A DNA stretch of 64,000 bases from Arthrobacter alkaliphilus (GTDB taxonomy: Bacteria; Actinomycetota; Actinomycetes; Actinomycetales; Micrococcaceae), in contig NZ_JAKEEC010000001.1 in NCBI RefSeq assembly GCF_021483235.1, positions 428,501 through 492,500 of the forward strand, given 5' to 3'. The notes below the pieces were generated by a model. The model worked only from the letters and a program-made list of their open reading frames with translations, did no database searches and had not been told where the DNA came from. The position numbers and the translations under genes were made by a program. Below are positions 19,635 through 28,044 of this stretch, piece by piece (positions within the stretch are counted from its first letter, which is position 1; every line of letters starts with the position of its first letter).

Positions 19635-20995
19635 AAATCTCGGTTGTAGGCTGCGGCTACCTTGGCGCCGTGCATGCCGCTACCCTCGCGTCGATGGGCC
19701 ACACCGTGGTGGGTATCGACGTCGACGTCCAGAAGGTCGCCCAACTGGACAAGGGCCTCTCTCCCTTCCACGAGCCCGGCCTGGACGAACTCCTCCGCGA
19801 CGGCTTGGATACCAAGCGGCTCACGTTTTCCACCGATTTCGCCGACGCGGCCGGCGCCCAGGTGCATTTCATCTGCGTGGGCACTCCGCAGTCGAAGACT
19901 TCGGAGACGGCGGACCTCTCCTATGTGATCGCAGCTACCAAGAGCCTGCTTCCGCACTTGGCAAGGGGCGCCGCAATCGTCGGCAAGTCAACCGTTCCCG
20001 TGGGAACAGTGGACATGCTCCGCGGAGTCCTTGCCCGGCGGCCGGATGTGCTGCTCGGCTGGAACCCCGAATTCCTGCGCCAAGGCACGGCAGTGAAGGA
20101 TTCATTGGTCCCGGACCGTTTGGTGTACGGCGTGCCGGGCGGCAAGGGCTCAGCAACGGGCGCCCCCGTCACGGCTGCGCTTGACGCAGTCTACGAACCG
20201 CTGATTTCCGCCGGGATCCCGCGGCTGGTCTGCAACTTCGCCACCGCCGAGCTCATCAAGTCCGCCGCCAATGCGTACCTCGCCACGAAGCTCAGCTTCA
20301 TCAACGCCATCGCCGAGCTTTGCGACGCCTCAGGGGCCGACGTAACCGAGCTCAGCGAGGCTATGGGCCTGGATCCTCGCATCGGCAGCCGGTACCTCCA
20401 CGCAGGTTTGGGTTTCGGCGGTGGATGCTTGCCGAAGGACATCCGTTCGTTCCGGACGCAGGCACAAGCGTTGTCCGTGCCCTCCCTCGATGAGTGGATG
20501 GGCGTGGTCGACTCCATCAACCTGGCCCAGCGCGCCCGGGCCGTGGATGTTGCGCGGGAAATGTGCAAAGGCTTCCTGTCCGGCCGCACCGTCACCGTCC
20601 TCGGTGCCGCGTTCAAACCGGACACCGACGATATCCGTGACTCCCCGTCACTCGACGTCGCCCTCCAATTGGCCGCTGCCGGCGCCCACGTTACCGTGAC
20701 GGATCCCAAGGCCATCAACAATGCCTGGATGCGCTATCCCCAGCTCCGCTTCGAAGCGTCCACCACCCGCGCGCTCGAAGGCGCCGAGTTGGTGCTTCTG
20801 CTCACCGAATGGGACGAATACCGCGCCCTCTCCCCCGCCGCCGTCGGCTCGCTCGTACGACGCCGGATGGTTCTGGACGCGCGGAACGTCCTGGATGCGC
20901 GGGCATGGCAGGCGGAGGGCTGGACGGTTCGCGGGCTCGGGACCGGCAACCATGCTGAGCAGCAAAGTGGCCGCAAACGGATCTCAGTGTTTTAG
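19631..20995 (+). CDS. ugd: UDP-glucose/UDP-ManNAc 6-dehydrogenase family protein
   Basis: A 454-aa NAD-dependent four-electron oxidase making UDP-glucuronate from UDP-glucose. N-terminal Rossmann motif VVGCGYLGAVHA (residues 5-16), the central domain with NPEFLRQGTAV and KSAANAYLATKLSFIN, catalytic Cys266 in GFGGGCLPKD, and the C-terminal UDP-binding domain with GAAFKPDTDDIRDSPS. Coupled to the upstream glycosyltransferase, so it likely supplies uronic acid for the same envelope glycan. The last codons (RISVF) run into the CTCAGTG-type repeat array that starts at the gene's 3' end. Confidence 0.92.
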   Translation: MKISVVGCGYLGAVHAATLASMGHTVVGIDVDVQKVAQLDKGLSPFHEPGLDELLRDGLDTKRLTFSTDFADAAGAQVHFICVGTPQSKTSETADLSYVIAATKSLLPHLARGAAIVGKSTVPVGTVDMLRGVLARRPDVLLGWNPEFLRQGTAVKDSLVPDRLVYGVPGGKGSATGAPVTAALDAVYEPLISAGIPRLVCNFATAELIKSAANAYLATKLSFINAIAELCDASGADVTELSEAMGLDPRIGSRYLHAGLGFGGGCLPKDIRSFRTQAQALSVPSLDEWMGVVDSINLAQRARAVDVAREMCKGFLSGRTVTVLGAAFKPDTDDIRDSPSLDVALQLAAAGAHVTVTDPKAINNAWMRYPQLRFEASTTRALEGAELVLLLTEWDEYRALSPAAVGSLVRRRMVLDARNVLDARAWQAEGWTVRGLGTGNHAEQQSGRKRISVF

Positions 20996-21112
20996 CCCGA
21001 AACACACGTAGACGGGCCACCGCGCACACGGAGATTCGGCTTTTTCACACTGAGAAACGGCCTTTTGCACACGGATTTTTCCGTTTTTTACACGTAGACG
21101 CCAATTTCACCG
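20977..21112 (-). repeat. CTCCGTGTGC/CTCAGTGTG repeat array, copy 1 (minus-strand sense)
   Basis: Read on the minus strand this gap contains a row of related words about 20-25 bp apart: CTACGTGT, ATCCGTGTGC, CTCAGTGTG, CTCCGTGTGCGC, CTACGTGTG, each followed by A/T- or G/C-rich filler. A second array of the same words lies at 28045-28178 in the opposite orientation. The first word overlaps the end of ugd. Together the two arrays bracket the bacteriocin cluster. Confidence 0.7.
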
Positions 21113-21131
21113 AGAGAATCTGAATCGTGGA

Positions 21132-21154
21132 TGACCTTCCTTCGGGGAGGGTCA
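21132..21154 (+). terminator. Hairpin with UUCG loop between ugd and the bacteriocin operon
   Basis: TGACCTTCC (21132-21140) pairs with GGAGGGTCA (21146-21154) with one G-T pair, loop TTCGG. It is followed by CCGCTTTTC. It may end ugd transcription or sit in the leader of the bacteriocin transcript, 62 bases before the precursor start. Confidence 0.4.
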
Positions 21155-21215
21155 CCGCTTTTCAAGGCCAGCGAATCGAATCCGTTGGCCGTTCTACTCG
21201 GGAAATGGGGTTGTA

Positions 21216-21494
21216 GTGGAATCAACAATGACTAAGAGGACCGGCCTTCAGGCTGCGGCAGCGGCGGCGCTGGCCGTGACCGGCATCTTCGGCGCGAGCT
21301 TGGCTGTTTCATGGATCGCGGGATCCCTGGGCATCTCTGCCGCGGCGGCGTCCCAGATCATGCACGCAATCGAGGTCGGAGGCTGGGCCCTCGTTGTCAT
21401 CGGCACGATCTTCGGGGCAGGAATTACTGGCGCTTTGATCGCAACGGCTCGAAGCATCCTCTTCCGCATCGGCCGGGCACAAGCAGTCGCCTAA
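21216..21494 (+). CDS. Circular bacteriocin precursor, enterocin AS-48/uberolysin-like
   Basis: A 92-aa hydrophobic precursor. Residues 1-33 form a leader with basic N-terminus and hydrophobic core (GLQAAAAAALAVTGIFGASL); the remainder aligns by eye with mature AS-48: IAGSLGIS against MAKEFGIP, then AA-rich helix 1, then IEVGGWALVVIGTIF against VEAGGWVTTIVSILT, Gly/Ala-rich helix 3, and a basic helix ending RAQAVA, close to the C-terminus of uberolysin (KAQAV). The alignment predicts cleavage after Trp33 and head-to-tail ligation of Ile34 to Ala92, a 59-residue ring of four or five helices with a net charge near +2. GGGG lies 5 bases before GTG 21216; ATG 21228 is an alternative. The following membrane and ABC genes support the call. 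Confidence 0.85.
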   Translation: MESTMTKRTGLQAAAAAALAVTGIFGASLAVSWIAGSLGISAAAASQIMHAIEVGGWALVVIGTIFGAGITGALIATARSILFRIGRAQAVA

Positions 21495-21498
21495 ATCG

Positions 21499-22059
21499 AT
21501 GCTTGCTACGACAGCACGCGTGCTTGGGGGCATCCCTGGATGGCTGCTCCCAAGCACGGGCCTCGCCATGGCAGCCATAGCCATCTTCGGTTACTCGGCT
21601 GTGGACGTGTCCTGGATCCGCGATGCCCGCGAGATGGGCGGGAGTCCCCTCTACGGCAAAGACTTCCCCCAGATCCTTGGGCGAAACATCGGCGCGGCCT
21701 TGGTGCTCTATTCGGGGGTAGCGACCCTCGGGCTGACTACGCTGCTCGGTGCCGGAATCCTGGCGCTGTACGTCGGGGCGACCGTGTCCCTCGGAGTGCA
21801 TTCCGTCGGCAGTGCCGGCTTGGTTGCAGACGTGATTTGGTACGTCCCGTTCGAGTTCCTCGGCCTCGTGATGGCGGCGACCGCGGGATTCCAGCCGGTG
21901 GCGGGCCTGGCCCGCAGGCTGGTCATGAAGAAAGAGTCCGTAACCCTGAGGTCGTTCATCGACGACATGGCCCGTTCCCTCGGCACTTTGCTCATCGCCA
22001 TCGTCCTGATTGTCCTCGGCGCCGTTATCGAGGCCATCGTGATCCAGCTAAGGACCTGA
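21499..22059 (+). CDS. SpoIIM/DUF95-family membrane protein of the bacteriocin cluster
   Basis: A 186-aa protein with about five membrane segments, starting 4 bases after the precursor stop. The core VPFEFLGLVMAATAGFQPVAG matches the conserved E-x8-AG turn of SpoIIM (stage II sporulation M, DUF95) proteins. A DUF95 protein is the one gene conserved across circular bacteriocin clusters (As-48C, CclC and relatives), where it is needed for maturation, export or immunity; the precise step is unproven. The absence of sporulation genes nearby argues that it belongs to the bacteriocin. Confidence 0.8.
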   Translation: MLATTARVLGGIPGWLLPSTGLAMAAIAIFGYSAVDVSWIRDAREMGGSPLYGKDFPQILGRNIGAALVLYSGVATLGLTTLLGAGILALYVGATVSLGVHSVGSAGLVADVIWYVPFEFLGLVMAATAGFQPVAGLARRLVMKKESVTLRSFIDDMARSLGTLLIAIVLIVLGAVIEAIVIQLRT

Positions 22060-22069
22060 GGAGGAATTC

Positions 22070-22678
22070 ATGACCAGCACGGAAGACGGCCGGGAGTCCG
22101 AGACCGTCATCAGCGTCGCCAAGGTCGGAAAGTTGCGCCCCGAGCCCTCAGCAACCAGGGAATGGGTCTCCACGTCCCGCAGCTTGTGGATCTCAGCCTA
22201 CGTCCTACTCATGGCTTTGGTGGCACTGCGGCTTCCCCTGACCAGAAAGTATCTCAGCGCGAACGTTCCGGAGGACGTGCGCTCGGAAATCGGGGACGAC
22301 CGTCTGCTCGGTCTCTCCATGACCGTAGGCACTGTTTTGTTCTTCCTTGTCTATGCCGTGATCATCGCTTTGTACTTCTCGCTGGCCGCGCTCTTGGACA
22401 AACGGGTCATCCCGGGAAAGTCGGTAGTAGCCGGCCGCTTCAATATCGGGGCGTTCTTTGTGATCGCCATAATGGCCACCATCCCGGTGAATCTCTTCAG
22501 CGTGGTCTTCGGTGTCATCCAGCCGCGGGAAGTCCCCGGATATTGGGCCTATTTCCCCTCGATGGCCGTTCTGGCCCTGGCGATCTTCTACCGGCATTGG
22601 CGTGAGTTTTCCACAGGCCGGAAGATCCTCGTTGTGCTTTCGGCCGTTGGTCTGTCAACAATAGTCGCCATCGGCTGA
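22070..22678 (+). CDS. Membrane protein of the bacteriocin cluster, unknown family
   Basis: A 202-aa protein with a 40-residue hydrophilic N-terminus followed by about five membrane segments (roughly 40-58, 85-112, 125-148, 158-172, 183-200). A very good RBS (GAGGAATTC) precedes ATG 22070, 10 bases after the DUF95 gene, so it is in the same operon. No motif I can name. By position it could be an accessory maturation protein or part of self-immunity. Confidence 0.75.
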   Translation: MTSTEDGRESETVISVAKVGKLRPEPSATREWVSTSRSLWISAYVLLMALVALRLPLTRKYLSANVPEDVRSEIGDDRLLGLSMTVGTVLFFLVYAVIIALYFSLAALLDKRVIPGKSVVAGRFNIGAFFVIAIMATIPVNLFSVVFGVIQPREVPGYWAYFPSMAVLALAIFYRHWREFSTGRKILVVLSAVGLSTIVAIG

Positions 22679-22714
22679 CCTCCCCCAACCACCACCCACG
22701 GACAGAAAGTCTCA

Positions 22715-23122
22715 ATGACTCCTCAGCTCTTCAGCCTTCTTCTACGAATCGTGGGCCTCATGGTCGCTGTATTCTCCTGCGTTTCAGCCGGCGCGATGTG
22801 GGCCTCCCCGGCCCCGGAAGGCCTCAAGAACCTGGATCCCATGGCCGTGAAGAACACGATGGTCACCGTACTCCTCGTCTTCGGGGTCGCGGCCCCGCTG
22901 ATTGCGGCCTTTGGGCCGGCCGGGAAATGGCTGCCGCTCAAAGCGGCCGTTTTCGCCGTCGCCGGTTTCGCCAACGCGGCGGCCCTCAGCCCGGTACTGG
23001 TTGTCCCGATCCAGGGCGCGACGTCGGCCCTCGCCGCCGTCTGTGCGCTCGGACTCGCCGTACTCACCGTTGTGGCCTTCCTGGACGCAGTCCAGAAGAA
23101 GAGTCCGCGGAGCAAGTTCTAG
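22715..23122 (+). CDS. Small four-helix membrane protein of the bacteriocin cluster (immunity candidate)
   Basis: A 135-aa protein with membrane segments near residues 5-28, 45-65, 72-92 and 100-125 and a basic C-terminus (KKSPRSKF). Known circular-bacteriocin immunity proteins are small, hydrophobic and basic, which fits, but they are usually shorter and there is no sequence motif to rely on. It is co-directional, 36 bases after the previous gene and 6 bases before the next. Confidence 0.7.
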   Translation: MTPQLFSLLLRIVGLMVAVFSCVSAGAMWASPAPEGLKNLDPMAVKNTMVTVLLVFGVAAPLIAAFGPAGKWLPLKAAVFAVAGFANAAALSPVLVVPIQGATSALAAVCALGLAVLTVVAFLDAVQKKSPRSKF

Positions 23123-23128
23123 GCACTG

Positions 23129-24658
23129 ATGAGGACCGCAACGCCGCCCGCCGGATTCGCAGTCCGGGCTTCGAGCGCCGGGGTCGCTAGCTCGGGGCTC
23201 CGGCGGTCCGATTACCGAGTCCTGCGGGATTTCCGGGCCTTCGAAGTGGTCAACGCAATGCGTCTGCCGCTCACGCTGGACGGTTTCAGGGCACTCGCGG
23301 TCTTCGGGTCAATAGCCTTGGTCCTACTCGGAACAGCGGTATTCGCAACCATGATGTCCGTCCTGCGCGACGGCCCGCTCCGTCACGACACGGCCGCCGT
23401 GCTCAACTGGGGATTCCTCGCGATCCTCTACTCCGCCGTCGTCGCGGTCCTCACTGAGGTAGTCTCGAGCCGGCGGCTGGCCGTCTCCGGCTCACCGCAC
23501 CTGGAGCTCTTCCGGGCGATGGAGCTACCTCTTTCGCAGGTTGTGGTGAGATACGGTCTGATCCCGGCGCTCCGCCGCACAGGCATCCTTTGGTATTCGG
23601 CAGCGGTCTTCCTCGTGGTGTTCTTCGAGGAATCATCGGGCTACGCCGGCGTGGTGGCCGCTTCAGCCTCCGTCCTGGTTCTCGCCTCCTGTGCGTGCGC
23701 CTACTGCGTCCTCCATTTCGCTTCAACACCTGCGCAAAGGATCGGCCTCCATTGGCGGTACGTTCTCTTTGCCCTCATCCTTGGACTGCTGCTTGGGGCA
23801 GTTACGGGCTTTCTCCTGCCTCAGTTCTCCCGGCTCGGCAGCCTCGCGGAGGACCCCGCGCGCTTCCTCCCGGTCTTGTATTCGCTGGTAGCTATCGGGT
23901 CAGGGGTGCTGATTTTCCTGAGCATCCGCGCTTGGCGCCGCCTGAGTTACTTCAGGATTTCCTTCGGCCGCGAGCGGGCCGGCAGCCGACCACGGGCGGC
24001 GACGTTCGGACGATTCGTAGTCACTGATCTGTTGAGCAGCAAGCAGGGCTCGGTGATAGCCACCATCGTCCTCGCTTGGATCGCCGTCGTCGGCATCCTC
24101 CTCGGAGCCCGGGGAATCCTTCCCTTGCAGTCGGCTCTCGGCCCCGGGGAACTGGACAAGACTCTGATTGGTGCTGCCGTGCTCCTAAGCCTGGGCGTCA
24201 CGGAACCGATGCTTTATCGGATCGGGCCCACGGCGAAGCTCCACCACTACCGCTTTGCGTGGGAGAACGGTTGCTCGGCCGCTGGAATCGTTGTGCGGCT
24301 CGTCGGAATATATGTCACGGCGGGGGCAGCCATCGGTGGATTCGTTTTCCTGGGGACCCTTCTCGCTCTGGGCATTGCGGTTCCCGGCGCTGTCCTCGCT
24401 GGTGCGATCGTCGCAGCGTCCGGAGTCGTCGCGGAATCGCTCTCGCGTCCGCCAGCCACCACTGACGGCACCAAGTCCAATGATGTGATGGACGGCCTAC
24501 TTACGCTTCTCCTGATTTCTCCTTGCTCGCTCGTCCTTGTTGTCAGCCCCCAGTTCAGCACTGTGCTGCTGTTGGGTTATTCCATCCTCTTGATCCTGGG
24601 AGCCGCCTCATGCCTGAACCAACGCCTTTTGAGGCTTCGATCGAAATCGATGCTGTAA
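23129..24658 (+). CDS. Large polytopic membrane protein (ABC permease-like or As-48B-like maturation protein)
   Basis: A 509-aa protein with about twelve hydrophobic segments spread over residues 55-500 and an Arg-rich cytoplasmic N-terminus. Circular bacteriocin clusters carry a comparable large membrane protein of 500-560 aa (the As-48B/CclB type) believed to act in processing and cyclisation; this gene is the right size and position. Alternatively it is the permease partner of the ATPase that overlaps it by 49 bases. The sequence contains no obvious protease motif. Confidence 0.72.
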   Translation: MRTATPPAGFAVRASSAGVASSGLRRSDYRVLRDFRAFEVVNAMRLPLTLDGFRALAVFGSIALVLLGTAVFATMMSVLRDGPLRHDTAAVLNWGFLAILYSAVVAVLTEVVSSRRLAVSGSPHLELFRAMELPLSQVVVRYGLIPALRRTGILWYSAAVFLVVFFEESSGYAGVVAASASVLVLASCACAYCVLHFASTPAQRIGLHWRYVLFALILGLLLGAVTGFLLPQFSRLGSLAEDPARFLPVLYSLVAIGSGVLIFLSIRAWRRLSYFRISFGRERAGSRPRAATFGRFVVTDLLSSKQGSVIATIVLAWIAVVGILLGARGILPLQSALGPGELDKTLIGAAVLLSLGVTEPMLYRIGPTAKLHHYRFAWENGCSAAGIVVRLVGIYVTAGAAIGGFVFLGTLLALGIAVPGAVLAGAIVAASGVVAESLSRPPATTDGTKSNDVMDGLLTLLLISPCSLVLVVSPQFSTVLLLGYSILLILGAASCLNQRLLRLRSKSML

Positions 24659-25254
24659 CCGCCGGCTACCGGCAAGGCTCGCCCGTCCTGGACGGAATTA
24701 GCCTCAGCATGGGCCAGCCGGGGCTTTACCGGGTGGCTGGCAGCAATGGCAGCGGGAAATCGACCCTCTTGGAGCTCATCAGCGGCTTCCTCCACCCCTG
24801 GGCTGGAAGTGTTCGTCTTTGCGGTATCGACGCGGGCTCCCCCGACGCGCGCCACGTACGGAGCGTCTGCCGGACGACACCGGCACTCTACCCCTCCATG
24901 ACGGTTCACGATCATCTGGCCTTCGCGGCGCGCAGCCGTCAGGTCGGTCCGGAGGCCGGGCTCGCCCGGCTGGCCAAGTATGGACTGCGGGATTGGGTGG
25001 AACAGCCCGTCTCGATGCTGTCGACGGGCAACATCCGAAAGCTCTGGCTGCTCATGTGCACCGTGGCCGATACCCCTGTGGTCGCTATCGATGAGCCCTT
25101 CAATGGCATGGACGTTCGTGGAGTGGAGGCCCTGATCGATGAGCTCGGCGACTGGGCACAGCATAAAGTGGTGGTTCTTATCTCACACACACTTCCGGAG
25201 GAACTAACCATCAGGCATTCGTTTGTCTTCAAGCAGGAAGGAGCCCTCCCGTAG
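24610..25254 (+). CDS. ABC transporter ATP-binding protein of the bacteriocin cluster
   Basis: A 214-aa single-domain ATPase. Walker A GSNGSGKST (residues 44-52), Walker B VVAIDEPFNGMD, H-loop ISHTLPE. The signature is degenerate: MLSTGNIRK in place of LSGGQ. It would power export of, or immunity against, the circular peptide together with the membrane protein whose 3' end it overlaps. GGGAG lies about 7 bases before ATG 24610, which decides the start over the open frame further upstream. It is the last gene of the operon; the LuxR gene converges 20 bases later. Confidence 0.85.
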   Translation: MPEPTPFEASIEIDAVTAGYRQGSPVLDGISLSMGQPGLYRVAGSNGSGKSTLLELISGFLHPWAGSVRLCGIDAGSPDARHVRSVCRTTPALYPSMTVHDHLAFAARSRQVGPEAGLARLAKYGLRDWVEQPVSMLSTGNIRKLWLLMCTVADTPVVAIDEPFNGMDVRGVEALIDELGDWAQHKVVVLISHTLPEELTIRHSFVFKQEGALP

Positions 25255-25274
25255 GACGGAGACGATCCGACGGT

Positions 25275-27857
25275 TCACTCCATCCGCTTCTCGCGGAATG
25301 GCGACGTATCCCGGACAAGGTCAAAGAGGGCGGTCCGGGATGGGCTTCCTGTCTTGCGCAGCGCGTTGGAGATGTGGCTTTCCACGGTCCTGATACTGAT
25401 TCCCAAATGTTCGGCGATCTCGGGGTTGGAGCGATGACCGGCCAGGGCTGCTATTTCGATTTCCCGGACAGTCAGGGGTGAGTAGCTTCCGGAACTAAAC
25501 GCGACGGGTTCATCCGCCGAAGGAAACCGCGTCGCGAACAGGGAGTACGCGCGGTCCATAGCGGCCGCACCGACGGTGTTGTCCACGAATGCGTGCCGTT
25601 TGAAGGCGCCGCGGAGCAACATTCGTACCTGGTAGAAATCGGCGTCGGGCTCGTAATGCTCAAGCAGCACACTGAGCATCTGGTGGTCGTCCTCCACCAC
25701 CGCGGCGGCAATTGCCAAAAGCTGATCATGTGAAGCGGACGGGGCGTGTTCTTTCAACGTCTGCCGAAGGAGTTCAAGCACTTTCCGGCCCGGGAGAAGG
25801 CACGTGAAAAAGAGCGCGGAATAGATCGCCTCGAGGATATAGCCGCGTTCAAGCTGCCGCTCAACGAGTTTCGCGGCCTTCCCCTCAAACACAGCGGGGA
25901 TGAGGGGCCGCGAGGCGACGAGCTCGTACACTCCTTTCGCTGTTCCCGGGAGCGGGCCGATGTCTTCGGTTTCGCGCCGCGCCTGGGTGGCAAGGGTCGC
26001 TGCGGGCAAGATCGCGGACGTTGCCGTCCTGAGCCCGGCGAGCCTCAGCATGGCGTCGTGGAGGGAGGCCACCAGGAAACCTGGCCTCCCCAGCGCAAAG
26101 ACGCTGCCCATGAGGTACTCGGCGTCGTCGAAATAGCCCCGGTAGATCAGGGCCTGGGCCGCCACATAGGTGTTGGCAACCATCCCGAATTGGTCCAGCT
26201 TGCGGCGGGCGTCTGCGCGTTGGTCAAGAGCGAAGACAATCGCTTCATCGATCCGTCCGGAGGTGAACAAAGCCATTCCTCGTATGAACGGTTCGATTCC
26301 CGGAATGCCTCTGGGACCGCCCGAAGTGTCGATGGCTTTGAGCGCGGCGGACGGGTTGAACCGGTAGAGCTCCAGAACGCCCCGGATGCTCGATATGACG
26401 CCGCTTTCGGGGTGACGATCATGCAGGCGCGCGAAGATCTGCTCGAGATTCTCCGGCATCCGGTCGTAGGACGCCACGAGGAAAAGTTCTACCGCTTCGG
26501 CCTCGGCAGACCATTTGGGACGTTCCTCCCCAAAGCTCCTGAGGGCGCCGACTGCCGAGGCCAGTCCTTTGCCCTTATGGATCGACCAAAGCGCTTTCGT
26601 AAATGCCAGGAACAGGAGATCGCACGATGCTCCTTCCGAGGTCAAGGTCCGTGCAAGGACACGCTCAATCCGCGACGCGTCGATGGGCGAACCCCAGTAG
26701 ATCTTTAGAAGTGCCGCAGCATTTGATACCGAGCTGACGGCGTTCCACCGTTCGTACCGCTGGCGCTCCACAACGGAGATTTGCTCATGAAAGTGGCGTG
26801 CCGTGGCTGCGTCATCCGAGTTTCGTTCAAGGCGCAGCGCCGCCAGGACCCTCATCAGCGAATCAGGCGAGTTGAGTTCAACATGGGACTCTTGCGGCAA
26901 GCCGCTGAGGGCGCGTGTGATTCGGCTTTTCAGGACACGCCTGCTTGTGAGCACTCTTTGGCCACGGAAGTAGTCGGCCAGGACTGGTGGCGTGATCGAG
27001 GCCGAGACGGTGTTGTGGAGATCCTCCACGACGGAGATGAGACCGCGCTGTTCGAGCCTGTCGAGAATGTCGGAATGGACAACCTGTTGAAGTACGTCAA
27101 GGGGTGTAGTCCCGGCGATCGCCATGGCCTGAAGGCCCGTGAGTTCGTCGGGTCCGAGTCCTTCGAGGAGAGATTCCGCCGTGCCGTGGAGGTGCTCGTT
27201 CCACAGGGTCTCCCCTGTCATGCGCCATTGACCGTGGCGGAGGACAATCAAGCCACTGAGGGAAGCAGTTTCCGCGATGCGGACCACAAGCCGCGGGTTC
27301 CCGGCCGATTGTGTCAGGATCCGGGCAGTGGTGTCGGTGTCCGCCGGAGCGCCCAGAATTTCTGTGAGGAGCTCGTTCACTTGCTTGTAGCGCAGCGGAT
27401 TCAACAGAACCCTGGCTTCCGGCCCGGAGCCGAGCGCAGGCGGCTGTGCCATCGAGTAGATGGAAGTCTCGCCCATGGTGACGATCATGGGCCGTCCGGT
27501 CCGACGCCGGACAGCGTCCAGTACCGCGACACTCTCAGCGTCGACGAACTCAAGGTCATCAACTACAAGCACGCGCTGCCCAGGCCTGGAGAGCCTGCTT
27601 GCCAGAGTGTCAGCCACACCCAAAACTCCCAATTGGCCTATTCGAATATCCAGGCTCAGGCTATGTATTCCACCAAACGGTATTTCGCGGTGCGAACGGA
27701 GTCCCGAAACGAAATAAACGGTAGCGCCCGTATTTTCCAGGTCGGCGATAGCTTTTTTCACTACGCTCGTCCGCCCGCTTCCGGGCGCGCCGACAACTCG
27801 AACCATCATTCCGCGAGCAACGTAGTCCAGCGTTCGCCGAACTTCCTGATCGAACAC
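25275..27857 (-). CDS. Large LuxR-family regulator with N-terminal AAA+/STAND ATPase
   Basis: About 860 aa. N-terminal NTPase with P-loop GAPGSGRTS and Walker B VLVVDDLEFVD, a long helical middle of tetratricopeptide character, and a C-terminal LuxR HTH (LTVREIEIAALAGHRSNPEIAEHLGI then RTVESHISNALRKTG). This is the LAL-type layout used for pathway-specific activators in actinobacteria. It converges on the bacteriocin operon and is bracketed with it by the two repeat arrays, so control of the bacteriocin genes is a fair inference. Start uncertain: the frame is open to TTG 28007, but the first persuasive residues are MFDQEVRRTL from GTG 27857. Confidence 0.82.
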   Translation of the reverse strand: MFDQEVRRTLDYVARGMMVRVVGAPGSGRTSVVKKAIADLENTGATVYFVSGLRSHREIPFGGIHSLSLDIRIGQLGVLGVADTLASRLSRPGQRVLVVDDLEFVDAESVAVLDAVRRRTGRPMIVTMGETSIYSMAQPPALGSGPEARVLLNPLRYKQVNELLTEILGAPADTDTTARILTQSAGNPRLVVRIAETASLSGLIVLRHGQWRMTGETLWNEHLHGTAESLLEGLGPDELTGLQAMAIAGTTPLDVLQQVVHSDILDRLEQRGLISVVEDLHNTVSASITPPVLADYFRGQRVLTSRRVLKSRITRALSGLPQESHVELNSPDSLMRVLAALRLERNSDDAATARHFHEQISVVERQRYERWNAVSSVSNAAALLKIYWGSPIDASRIERVLARTLTSEGASCDLLFLAFTKALWSIHKGKGLASAVGALRSFGEERPKWSAEAEAVELFLVASYDRMPENLEQIFARLHDRHPESGVISSIRGVLELYRFNPSAALKAIDTSGGPRGIPGIEPFIRGMALFTSGRIDEAIVFALDQRADARRKLDQFGMVANTYVAAQALIYRGYFDDAEYLMGSVFALGRPGFLVASLHDAMLRLAGLRTATSAILPAATLATQARRETEDIGPLPGTAKGVYELVASRPLIPAVFEGKAAKLVERQLERGYILEAIYSALFFTCLLPGRKVLELLRQTLKEHAPSASHDQLLAIAAAVVEDDHQMLSVLLEHYEPDADFYQVRMLLRGAFKRHAFVDNTVGAAAMDRAYSLFATRFPSADEPVAFSSGSYSPLTVREIEIAALAGHRSNPEIAEHLGISIRTVESHISNALRKTGSPSRTALFDLVRDTSPFREKRME

Positions 27858-28044
27858 TCGCGATCCAACTTTCTCTGACGCGCTGATCCAGCACTCCCCG
27901 GGCCTTAGGTGGAGCGAGGTCCAGACGATCGAACTGTCTCCGGCCCAAAGCAGGGCGCTGGCCAGGCCGGCTCCCAAGCTCTCCTGCTGAATCCCCCGGG
28001 TGCGCAAACGAACCTCGTTCCAAGGGAAACCGTAAAGTCCGAAA

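Noticed and set aside
21216..25254. Lantibiotic, lasso or sactipeptide cluster
   Set aside because: No LanB/LanM, B1/B2/C lasso enzymes, radical SAM protein or Cys-rich core; the precursor is hydrophobic and Cys-free.
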